From positions 41,496,590 to 41,560,589 of the forward strand of contig CM067087.1 of the NCBI GenBank assembly GCA_034008185.1: DNA of 64,000 bases. Direction: 5' to 3'. Position 1 is the first letter of the stretch; each line of letters starts with the position of its first letter. Below are positions 48,101 to 64,000 of the stretch, piece after piece. The notes beneath the pieces are model-generated. The model worked only from the letters and a program-made list of their open reading frames with translations. It made no database searches and had not been told where the DNA came from. This stretch comes from Gorsachius magnificus. Its lineage: Eukaryota; Chordata; Aves; Pelecaniformes; Ardeidae. Made by a program: the position numbers and the translations under genes.

Positions 48101-51100
48101 GGCTTGGGGACCGTTTTGTAAGTGCTGCTACAGTGCACCGTAATAGATATTTGTGCACGCTTTCTGAAAAGCAACTCTTTTGGTTATGGACCAATACATA
48201 CTGCTTGGCCAAAATGGGACAAAGTGTAGAAAAGCATTTCTGCAATAGATGTGTGATTTGTTGGTTTCGGGTTTGGTGTTTTTTTGTTGTTTTTTTTTTT
48301 ACGGTAACCTTCTGATTTCTAAACTAGTTCATCAGTCTTCTCTTTTGTGAAAATTAGTAGACAGTACCACATGCTGAAAAGCTGAAAATTGGATTAATAT
48401 ATTTCTTTTCAGTTTTAAAACAGTCATCTGTTGTTGTCATTAGAAGTAATAGGATCATGAGCTATAAAAAGAGCTGCTTACTTTTTCTGGGGGAAAAAAA
48501 CCTCCACTGGGAGTTCAGAAGATGGATCTGTCATGTCAGATTTTCCCCCTGCCTTCCCCTTCCTGGCATGATGAAATCCACACTGGCTGGGTTGCAATCT
48601 CGTCATATTTCTCTCAAAATTAAGCTGGACTCAACTTGTAATTTGCAATGAAAACTTTAGAGGGAGATGGAAGTTGTGGGTTTCTTCCAGTAGAGTGGGT
48701 TGGATGCAGATTTGTTGTCTTTGTAAAGTAATCATTAGACTAAAACACTGGTGTCTTTTTAGCAGGCATAATTCTGCAGCCCTTTAGAGGAAGGGTAAAG
48801 TAATGGTAAAGACAAAGAAACTTGTGCTGTTGGTGACACTTAAGGACAGACATGTCTCTTTTCCATAAAAACATTTACCCACCATTCCCCATGTAATTTG
48901 GCCAATGCTGTTCTCTCCAAGGTGCATCTTTTGTGCCATAAAGCAAAACACAACAGTAGGGTTGCCATTTACTTTCCTGAAGATTAAAGTACCATTACAC
49001 ATAAACCAATACTGGGTTGGAAAGCTTCATTTCTTCTGAAACATGTTGTTAGGCTTTGCTGCCCTTTCTGTAGTGCAGTGTTCACAGGTGGTCAGCCCTG
49101 GTGAGCTTTGGCCCCGTTGCCTCCATGTCTTTTCCAGCACTGGACATGCCCCGTTGGGATTTTGGGGCTGCCTTTTGCTATCCAGGACTTGTAGGGAAGG
49201 TTGGTTGCTCTAACAGTGTGTGTGGTGGAATTTGGCATGTCAAAATTGTTGGGTTTCATTCCAAATGGAAACTTGCTTCTGAAAAAAACAGCGTTTCTAC
49301 AGCATGCTGCTTGCTGCCTTGACCAGCTCTAGCTCTGGTGTAGGTTGTTGCTGTAGTAAAGGCAAAGTATGTGGAGAATGTGTAACACACGTTGTCTGCT
49401 TCGGTGAAGCTGTGGTGATTTACATCAGCTTTTGCACTGTCACATTGGGTCCTATACAAATGGCATTAAAATCCTAGATATAGTTATAGCATCTCCTCAT
49501 CCCATAAGTGAATCACTCAGTGCCTGCTGCCACTTGTAAGGTAGCTGTCGTATCTGACTCCAAAAATTTATGGACTTCAGTGAGAAATTGGCTTTCTTGC
49601 CATGGACTTGAATCCCGGCATGTGCTTTGTCTTGGTTTTTTCTTTTTCCGTTGAACTATAACCTATGAAATGCTTTCTTTGATGAGTCTCCTATAGCGCT
49701 TGTGTTGTTCCAGGCATTTTCCTTGGTGTTCGGACTGGCTGTAGTTTCAGAAGCACTTTGGCGACAGAGAAGCCAAGATGTCAAGAGGCTTCATTCTCTC
49801 TAGTTGGTTCCCTTGGCAAAAGTTAAAAGGTTGTGTATTTCAAGGCAGAAGTGGTGCTGTTGAAAGCCCTGACTGCAGTGACAGCATCAGAAAGGAGAGG
49901 CTTTTTAAAAGGAATCTAACTTGGCTCTTTAATGGCACTCATCCTTGTGCAAGGTTTCCAGAGCTGCTGTAACTATGAAATAATGTTGTCTAGCCATGGT
50001 GAGATAGATTACTCTTCCTGAGGGCAGAGCTGAAAGAAGGAAAAGAAAAATTTATTGATATCGTGGAAAGTGGAGAAGAGCTCAACAGGTCATCCTGTGA
50101 GTGCTCTCGTCCCCTGGGAGATATCACCAGCATTGCTGCACTTCCCCTCCGGCCATTTACACCCACTTATGAGAGGAATTAATATATCAGCTGTCCTGGG
50201 CACCCTTACGTAGCCAGGATTGTACAAAGGGATTAGGCATGAGCTCAGTTCAAATACATGAAGACTTTCTGCTTTCGTTCCCTATGATGAGTTTACGCTT
50301 AGCCGATGAAGTTTTGTGTCAAGTCCTAATCTGATTAAATGATGAGGGAGAAGAGAGCAATGTTATGATTTACAAGACTGGGTAGAGAAACAATTAGATA
50401 TTATGACCATAGGGTATAAAAAGGGAGAACTTTACATGAAGAAAATTAAAATATTACCAATTCATCTATTAAGTGATGAAAGTGTCCTGTGAAATAGGAG
50501 GCAAATGCATCCCCTGGGTATTTTAAACTGTAATGAGTAAAACGCTGAGAAATGATGCAGCGAGGAGTTTACCTTTGGCAGAACAATAAACTTGCTGCTC
50601 TAATAAAGCTTTTCCTTCTCTGCCTCGTTAGGTTTTCAGTGAAGGGAGTGCGGGATGTACCTGTAACCAACTCTGGGCAGGCAGTGGGGCTGTGCTGCTG
50701 CTGGGTTAGCAGGGTGAGGGACTCGGCTGCCAGTCGTTGTGTTGGGTCACACCACGTGGTGAACAGCACAGGGTGCAAAAAGCAGAAAGCAATCTGGAAA
50801 CTATCAGAAGTGTTGGAGTATTTCTCTTGCAATATTTTATTTTTTTTTTCTGTGAGACAGTGTTACAGGAAAACCTGATTCAAATGACCCCGAACTTGCA
50901 CCCCTAGCGCTATCCTGAACTCCTGTGGTAAAGCTCAGAAGTCAATCTGAAAGCAGTCCAAATCAGCATGGAGATTTCGGAGTATTCAGACAAGAGGACC
51001 CTTAGCCAGAAGTGCTCCACTGCTGTATGTGTGGGAACATTATAGATATGCACTGTGTGAAGGATGGGAAAAAAAACGATGGTACAACAGAAATAATAAT

Positions 51101-54100
51101 AAAACCAAAAACAAACGGCACAACAGATTTCTAAATACACCAAACTGAGCAAGTAAGAAACCACAAAAGACTTGTCGACCAAGTCACATTGTAAGGAGGA
51201 CCTGAGGGGACCTCTGGAAAATTAGACCATATTCTGTAAAGATATTAGCTAGTAAACTTACAGGAAACTTATTTTTGAAAAAATTCCCTGAGAGTTGGCC
51301 TGTGCTGGAGAACAGCGGAAAGCAATGTGGTCCTTTTCAGAGAATAACCTGAATTGTAGCAATTGGCCTCTACTTGATTCTCAATAAACTTAGAAAATGC
51401 ATATTGAGTGAAGTATCTCTTAAGTATCAAGAATAATGGAAACACGAGCAACAAACTGTGGGAGTTAATTGCTTAATGGCTACTGTTCCCATATGGGTTC
51501 CACTTACCAGCTAGATCCTCAGAAACCTTGCTGCAGCACCAGTGTATGCTCTTTTGTGCTGAACAGCCATGGGTGCTTAACGCTCGTCCCAGTGGAACTC
51601 TAATTAGTGGTAACTTCTTTCCAGCCTGAAACATTTCAGTGATGCTTGCCCTTTGTTTCCTACTCTTGACTTCATTTTCTGTTCAGTGTGATGCTTTCTT
51701 TCCTTGAGCAGTCCTCAGGTTTTGTTTGACACCTTCTTTGGAAAGATGAGTGCGTGGACAGAGCCTGCACACACTCGCCCTGTGCCCACCAGAAGCAACG
51801 TTTGTAGCAGAGGGACTGTGGTCCCCCTGCAGTGAAGGTGAACCATGGAAGGGAAACACAGGCAGTATGTGATGGAAGAGCGATGGAAGAGTCTGAAATT
51901 GTTTGCTGTTAATTCCCAGTTGATAACCACATTCTGGTTTAACTAATCGAGATCAGAGCCCTTATGCACAAGGAAAAAATGAAGCTGGTCCCTTCTTTGA
52001 AGATATTGTGACCTAAATGGACAAGATGCATGCAAGAAAGAAGCTGGAAAGACCTAAGGTGCCATTGGAGGTCAGTGACAAGCCAGGATACAGGATCCAA
52101 CCTGAACGACCATGCTGTGTCTCCCTACAGTAACTAACCCATTTCAGCAAGATTAATTCGTATTTTGTTTCTAAATCTGAATGTGAAACATGTTTAAGTA
52201 GATTTAGGTAACACTATTGATGATACGACTTTTTAAAGTGATCTTGGCAAATCATTCTGACAGCTGTGGGTCTCGGAGCCCCTGTAGCTATGTTAATCTC
52301 ATGCAGTTAACTTACTTTTCTTGAATGTTTGTAGCTGAAGTCTTCAAGGTCCCTGTTGGGTTGCCAGAGCAAATAAAATAAGACCTTCCTCCTCCCACCC
52401 CTAATATACGAAAGCCGCCATCATCTAATGTGTCTTTTTGTTCCAAGGTATGAAGCAGTTGTCACCATCTGACATTTAATTACCAATTTTACTGAATGCT
52501 CAGCATATTCAGGGTGTAGCATTAGTTTTTATGTTCCATCCTTAAAATGGGACGCAGAACACTCTACACATCCCTAAAGTGGGAATTAATGCAGATGGTT
52601 TCACATCTGCCCAAACTGGGGCTCCTTGTGCCTCTGAGGTACCCCCATACTGGGCACACAGGTGCCACCAGAGATGCTGCCTGGGGACAACCTCCCTGTT
52701 GTGTACCAAGAGGGAAAAGGAGCTTTAGGGAGCTGCTCATGTAATGAAGCCTGTTTCCCATGGGAGCAGCCCTTCCACGCCGGCATGAATGGATGCCCAA
52801 AATAGTAGCAAGTAAAAGCCTTCACCGCAAAGGACCCTGATCTTTCTATCCTCTTTAGACTCATTGTATCCTGCTAAGAGGCTTAATTAACACACTGCTT
52901 GACAGGCCTTGTCAGACTGAAACACAGACCCTACATCATTTCATACAGGGGCCATGGTCTTCCCTGAGAAAACTGGGCAAAATATAAATGAAAATGAATA
53001 AAATGAAAAAAGAAAAAATATTAAATGTATAAAATCCTAAAATGCTTCATGGACACAAAAAGGAGGTAGGGGGAGTTCTTTGTTAAATGGGAAACAATTA
53101 AAAATACAGGTAACAGCAGACCTGGGTGTAACAGAGCAGCATTGGCAAGGGACTTTTTCCAGTAACCAAAAGCAGCTGGGGTGGCTGCTGCTTCCGTGCT
53201 GGGTTACAAATGGCACATGGATCAGAGCTGGTGCTAAAGGTGGTTTAACGCTGCATGTGTTGTCCCCAGACTAGCGCGATGGACTGGGAGAGGTGAGCAG
53301 CAGCAGAGAGAGAGCTTCATTATCTTGTATCCACCTCTGGTGACCATAGAATTGGAAAACGGCAGGAGGTGAGAATGTTTAAACCTATAAATTGGCTTCC
53401 TAATAGGTGACAGAAAGAGGCATCAGGTGGCTTTGATCAGAGGATGGATCCTGCAGGGCTTCTGGTCTTAATGGCAGCAGGCGTTGCAGTGTTTCTGGTT
53501 TCAGACTGCCTTCAGCTGTGCTTGCCCTAGCTGTGTCACCACTTCGGAGGCTGTGCTGGGAAAGGAATGACTGGTTTTGCACATGTCTGTGTCACTGCTA
53601 CAGAGAAGTCATCATAAGTCTGTCTTTAAATGCAGCAGCTCTGGAACAATGAGATGGGCTGACGTGTTCACTGGCAAGAGCGGCTGTGAAAGCTCCAGTG
53701 ATCTTTATTGATGGTTCCAAATTAGAGCTCTCGGCCCTAACTCTGTCCCTGCATAGCACTGGAAGGCTGGTGAGACATAGTTTGCCTTCAGGGCAGCAGC
53801 TGGGCTCAGCTCTGCTCTGCCACATCTCATCCAGGTGCTTTTGGGCAGGGCTGATGCCCTAGCCCCTTTCCAGCATCCTGCTCCAATGGGCCAAGAGCAA
53901 CCATGCCACTCCAGCCGAGGGTTTCTCCAGTCACTGTGGCGTTTCTATGCCAGAAGAGGAGGATCTCAAACTGGCGTCATGGTGTTTCGTCAAGCCACTT
54001 GCAAGTAAGGAGAGGAAGAAATGCACATAAGTGCAATTTTTCCTGCATAATGGAAAATTGCCATTCAACAAAATTTCAGTTAAAATGTGGAAGAACATCA

Positions 54101-57100
54101 ATGAAATAGAGACCTACGCAAAGCTGGGGTGTTTGAATAACTGCTATGCTCACTCTTAATTATAAAATGGAAAACCAAGCCTATTTTACTGCTGGTTTTG
54201 GGCTGCAGTTCTAGTGAAATTGAAGCTTTCTCTTCCAATCTCCATCTCTCTGGCCTCTTGGGAAGTACTGCTGTATATTCATTTGGCACCAGTCGACAGA
54301 CCTCTTAGACAGAGATACTCAAACAATAGCATGCATGTCCAAAAAGGATTTTGAAAATTAATTTTTAATATGTGGCCTCTGCCTTGATTTCTCTGTGCTA
54401 GTCTAAACCCACAGGTATAAATATCTCTACTGACCTGAATGGATATTTTTGGGTACAGCAACAGAAAAGAATAATTGCCTGCTACTGGAGGTAAATATCT
54501 ATCTAAGTATGATTTAACATCTGCAGATTTCTTTTCTTTCCTTAGAATTTGCACTGATAACTGTTTTTTTGAAACAGACTTCTTCAAAATTAATTTAGGG
54601 ACTAGTGTATTTAGATTGGTTTAGACTTCTGCTCCTCTGCATCTGAGCCTGCTGCAATGATCCCATATCTGCTGGCAGCCATCATCTCCACAGCTGGTCA
54701 AATGAGAGGTGACGTTTCTGTGCAAGCCCAAGCAAGGACCAAAGTCTACAGCAACCTCTGGGTCCCTCCATTAAAAAAACACCCTGAAAACTGCTGAAGG
54801 CAGCTGGGTGAGGCTGCTAAATCATTGCACTGGACATGCACCAAGAGAGCCTGTCCTTGGGCTGCATGGAGCCAAACACAGCTGATTTGCAGGGGAAAAG
54901 GCAGAGGGATGCAGAATCTTTTTGCTCTAACTGAATATTGACAGCAAAGCCAAGGCAGGCATTTATAGTGTGCAGACAGCGTTGGGAACCAGCTCAGTGC
55001 AGCTTAAAATGGCTCTTTTATGCAGATTTCTCCCTGGTGAGAGTCTATAGACTTGAGCCCCTTGGTCTTTTCTGTCCCATAAGGTTACAGGGCTTCCTGG
55101 CAATAATTACATCATTGCAATAGCCCAGTTTCCTAAAAGTACATTCCTAAAAGAAAAATAATTAATGCATAAACAGAACGTACACATTAAGGACTAGAAA
55201 AAGACACTTTAGTTTGCTCTTAACATCAGTCTTGCACTTCAAGGTTTCATTGCTTTTTCTTCCTTAGGTGTCTCTATGTGTCTGTAGCTACCCGATTGCT
55301 ATTAATGTCTGTATTCAACTGAAGTGGAAAATGAAAGCTGCAGTAAATTTTACAATATGTTTACATTATAACAAGGTTTATAGAGGCATCATAATTCATC
55401 ATGTATTCCAACAGAAGTATGGATTACTTCCAATTTAATTTTCTGAAGTTTGAGTTTGCAGCTGGGTCACTCCTGGTGTAATCTGGGAGATGCATCTCCT
55501 AAGGCTGTGGGTTGGAAGAGCAGCATCCCAGCTGTCACTGCCACCCATCAGTTACCGTGCTGAGGGTAAAGCAGCCGAATCGCTTTCTGCGGGCACAGCA
55601 GCATAGCTAGCTTCATAAATCTTGTTGCAAGGAGCAATAATCAATACTTTATTGTTAATGATGCAAAACTGAAATTAGTATAGATTTTATGTCTCCTTCT
55701 CTTCCCAATTATGCAAACATTGTTATGCCCCTCTGTAGTTGCCTTATATTACGGCTTTTATAAAGACTGTCCGGTGATGTTTAATTGAAAGACTGAATAG
55801 TCAAAAATGTCATAACCAATTTTGGCTTTTACTTTTTTTTTGTTCAGTGTTCACCCTGAGGTTAATAGAAAATGATGTCAAACACAAGAAATGATTTATG
55901 TAAGTCATGCAGGTTTTGTCACCCAGAGCTATATATAAAGTCAATTGCAAATTGTTTTCCCATTCTAAATTACCGTACATAGCTCTGGGATATGCGAAAA
56001 AATGACCAGCGGAATAATATGGGAGAAGAAAAAGGTTATCTCCTGAACTGTGCTTCAAAGAAAACAGTTTTGAAAGTTGCTTGTTATTAATATGCCAGAA
56101 GAGGGTGTTTCTTAGAACAGAGAAAAAAAAAAAAAAAGGAAGACAAAAATAAAAAGTTTCATGACTGGGTTATTTCCAATGGCTGACGAGCGGTAAGCAG
56201 CAGCCAGGCATCCCAAATCACTCACAGTGCTTTATCAGCTGCAGTGTGTCCACAAAAAAATGGTGCTACAATTAAAGACCCAGAGGGGCAAAGACTGGGC
56301 AAACATCTAACTTATCGTCTTGACAAATCTAGTTTATGCATAAAACATATTTTGCAGTAATAGTCCTTCCAAGGCTGGGAAGAAATGAAAGCCGTATTAG
56401 GAGCAAATCAGCTACCAGCTGTGATCTTGTTTCATGTCAAACAGCATAGAATCTTGTACAGGATTAAAAAGCCCCACATAAAATTTCTCTGTTTCACAAA
56501 ATCAGCTTTATTTGGGAAAGCAGAAGGTAGAGCTGGCTGATCAGTTGTGCTCATGAAGACTGCAACAGTCTTATTGGAAATAAAAATCTTTGATTCATCC
56601 CCAGGTCAGATAAGATATACAAGATGAAAATATCCTTATTTTGCCTTTTTAATGTTCTTAGCCTTCCTGGGAATCCTGTATCTGTATGCAAGGTGGGTAT
56701 GAAGTAAATTACTCTCCTTCCTTACTCTGAGTAGCTTTTGCTTTTAGATTTGATTCCCAACTTAATGAGCTAAAAAGAAGTCATGAGTTAACATCTTTGT
56801 GTTTTGCATAGACTTCTCATTTTCCAGTGTTGTTTAACTATCAAACAGTTGATGTATAAACACAAACCTGAAGGCAGGTCCCTGCATCTCGGGATGGTGA
56901 CACTCTTTGCATTGCATCATAGGGATGCAGTCAGGAGGGTTCAGCATTCACTTGTCAGCCCAGCTTTTAAGGAGACTGGGGATGTGTCTTTTGCGTGTGT
57001 GTGTCCCAGCAACGCCAGGGCACATTGTGGGATTGTACCCTGCGAGGGGATGGAAGGTTCAGCCCAGAAATTGCATCTCCTGGAGCACACGCTTCGTTCT

Positions 57101-57694
57101 GACCAGGTTCTCCTCCACCCCTCAACTTCCACCCTTTCTGAACAGTAAAACCCAGCCAGCCAGATACAATTTAGCTTTTTAAGCCATGTATATGCTGAAC
57201 ATCATGAGTAGAATTTTCCCGGGACATTAGCATGGATGCAGGGAACCCCAGCTATGCATCTGCAGTTAAATTTGTGACATCTCTGCTATTGAAACAGGAT
57301 CTGATGCAAATATCCTGGTAAAGGCATTGGGCTGTAAATCTCAGCCAGTGACTCTCTTGATTATGAGACTGAATACTGTTTGATTGCAGAACAAAGAGAA
57401 GTGCCTGAAAGTACAAGCTGATGCTCACTTGCCTTTTACCAAGATCATCTTCCCTGAAATCAAAATAGCTACACACCTAAGACATGAAAGAATGCTTTCC
57501 TCTTTTACTCTGCCTATTATTTTTGTAGTTCTGATATTTTCTTTCAAACTTGTGGGCTGGGCATATTGATTAATATATCGGTTTCTTTATTTTGGATATG
57601 TAAATTTGAAAGCAACCCTCTAGACGTTCCCCTGAGGGACCTTTTTGTTTAGTGGTTGGCTTGCAGCATCTTAAGGTTGAGGGGGAATCTCCAG

Positions 57695-58282
57695 TGTTGG
57701 GCTCGTTTTGGCTGGGGTAGAGTTAATTTTCTTCATGGTAGCTAGGATGGGGCTACAGTTTGGATTTGTGCTGGAAACAGCACTGATAACCCAGGGATGT
57801 TTCTGTTACTGCTGAGCAGGGCTTACACAGAGCCAAGGCCTTTTCTGCTTCTCGCCCCACCAGCGATGAGGCTGGGTGGGCACAAGAAGCTGGGAAGGGG
57901 CACGGCCCAACTGACCAGAAGGAATATTCCACACCATATGATGTACATGGTGTGGAACATGGTGTACAACATGTACATCTGGCAGAAGAAGGAGGAAGGG
58001 GGAGACGTTTGGAGTGATGGCAGTTGTCTTCCCAAGTAACCATTACACGATAGAGCCCTGCTTTCCTGGGGACGGCTGAATGCCTGCCTGCCCATGGGAA
58101 GGAGGGAATTAATTCCTTGTTTTGTTTTGCTTGCATGTGCAGCTTTTCCTTTACCTATTAAAGTGTCTTTATCTCAACCGATGAGGTTTCTCACTTTTCT
58201 TATTCTCTCCCCCACCCCACTCGGGTGGACTGAGCAAGCGGCTGGGTGGTGCTGAGCTGCTGGCTGGTGTTAAACCACAACA
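57695..58282 (+). mobile_element. Solo LTR immediately upstream of IQCJ exon 2
   Basis: This is a full-length copy of the same LTR family in + orientation. Its left end is worn (tgttgggctcgttttggctgg) and its right end reads ggtgttaaaccacaaca. The shared blocks gagttaattttcttcatggtagctaggatggggct, the gctgagcagggcttaca core and the tacctattaaagtgtctttatctcaacc segment (an ATTAAA word at about 58157) are all present. No interior or second LTR is present, so it is solo. A clean target duplication is not visible. The LTR sits in the sense orientation of the host gene. Its end is 57 bases from the exon 2 start. Confidence 0.87.
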
Positions 58283-58339
58283 AACATCAACCAAAGGCTT
58301 TCCATAAGCACATTGAAATGGTTTTTTCTCTCATTGTAG

Positions 58340-58404
58340 GAAGAACTCAAAAGGCTTCAACACACCTTGGAAGAGGTCAATGATGGCAAAGACTTGCTTC
58401 AAAG
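58340..58404 (+). CDS. IQCJ-SCHIP1: IQCJ-SCHIP1 exon 2
   Basis: A 65-nt exon between the acceptor ttctctcattgtag (AG at 58338-58339) and the donor AAAG|GTAAAA (GT at 58405-58406). Read in phase 0 it encodes residues 4-24 (E-E-L-K-R-L-Q ... V-N-D-G-K ... L-L-Q) plus the first two bases (AG) of codon 25. The segment is charged and helix-prone. The E-E-L-K-R-L-Q start and the V-N-D-G-K motif are landmarks of the vertebrate IQCJ N-terminus, as I know it. The acceptor, pyrimidine tract and any branch point must lie in the 57 bases that separate the exon from an LTR. Confidence 0.88.

Positions 58405-64000
<5,596 letters not shown>

Larger units (their letters stand above)
35871..57694. other. Intron 1 segment, no gene recognised
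   Basis: About 21.8 kb of AT-rich intronic DNA with poly-A runs, one G/T-rich patch and local microduplications, listed separately where notable. Open frames on both strands (for example 38022-38387 +, 43951-44283 +, 47717-48121 +, 54279-54587 -, 56804-57148 +) have no recognised motif, and most overlap another frame. Conserved non-coding elements are plausible in such an intron but cannot be shown without alignment. Confidence 0.5.
7562..58339 (+). other. Intron 1 of IQCJ-SCHIP1 (about 50.8 kb)
   Basis: Donor GTAACG is at 7562 and the acceptor, a pyrimidine-rich tract ending tcattgtag, is at 58339. The intron interrupts the gene in phase 0 between Leu3 and Glu4. Very long introns are typical of this locus, which spans hundreds of kilobases in mammals. 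It contains LTRs, CR1 fragments, simple repeats and a tandem duplication, listed separately. The remainder looks like unique AT-rich sequence with no further exon recognised on either strand. Confidence 0.72.

Noticed and set aside
47717..48245. Long open frames on both strands (134 and 113 codons)
   Set aside because: A locally GC-richer patch lowers stop-codon frequency on both strands. No protein family was recognised and the two strands are open together.

Overview
The window looks like a bird nuclear genome segment, probably from Neoaves rather than a galliform. The evidence is interspersed CR1 LINE 3' fragments, several copies of an LTR familiar from neoavian genomes (TGTGCTGG...GGTTAAACCACAACA on one strand, TGTCGTGGTTTAACC... 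on the other), low repeat density, and GT-AG split exons of a vertebrate gene. The bird assignment rests on recognising repeat families. The species cannot be read from the sequence.

One protein-coding gene is supported. It is the 5' part of IQCJ / IQCJ-SCHIP1 on the + strand. Coding exon 1 carries only nine coding bases (ATG CGG CTG, 7553-7561). It is followed by an intron of about 50.8 kb, then exon 2 (58340-58404), exon 3 (59287-59367) and exon 4 (62486-62636). All junctions are GT-AG and all codon phases agree. Together they give 102 codons, including an IQ calmodulin-binding motif in exon 4. The gene leaves the window inside the next intron, so the SCHIP1 half lies downstream. The candidate promoter/5'UTR is the CpG-richer stretch at about 7200-7552.

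Layout: 1-1306 is upstream intergenic sequence. 1307-3359 is a non-autonomous endogenous retroviral element: 5' LTR, primer-binding site, a non-coding interior with a seven-unit 42-49 bp tandem repeat, and a 3' LTR with a large internal deletion. 3365-7200 is upstream intergenic sequence with one possible old LINE relic. 7200-7561 is the promoter, 5'UTR and first coding exon. 7562-58339 is the giant intron 1, mostly unique AT-rich sequence. It contains an old LINE-like relic (about 17.6-17.8 kb), a 119-bp tandem duplication (21397-21634), two CR1 fragments (about 22.97 and 35.65 kb), a nested pair of minus-strand solo LTRs (31302-32433), and a plus-strand solo LTR (57695-58282) that ends 57 bp before exon 2. 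58405-62485 holds introns 2 and 3. 62637-64000 is the start of intron 4.

Nearly all the short open frames are chance ORFs in introns and intergenic DNA. No second gene, RNA gene, CRISPR array or other undescribed system could be supported. The most interesting points are the 9-nt coding first exon, the LTR beside the exon 2 acceptor, the internal architecture of the non-autonomous provirus, and the nested LTRs.
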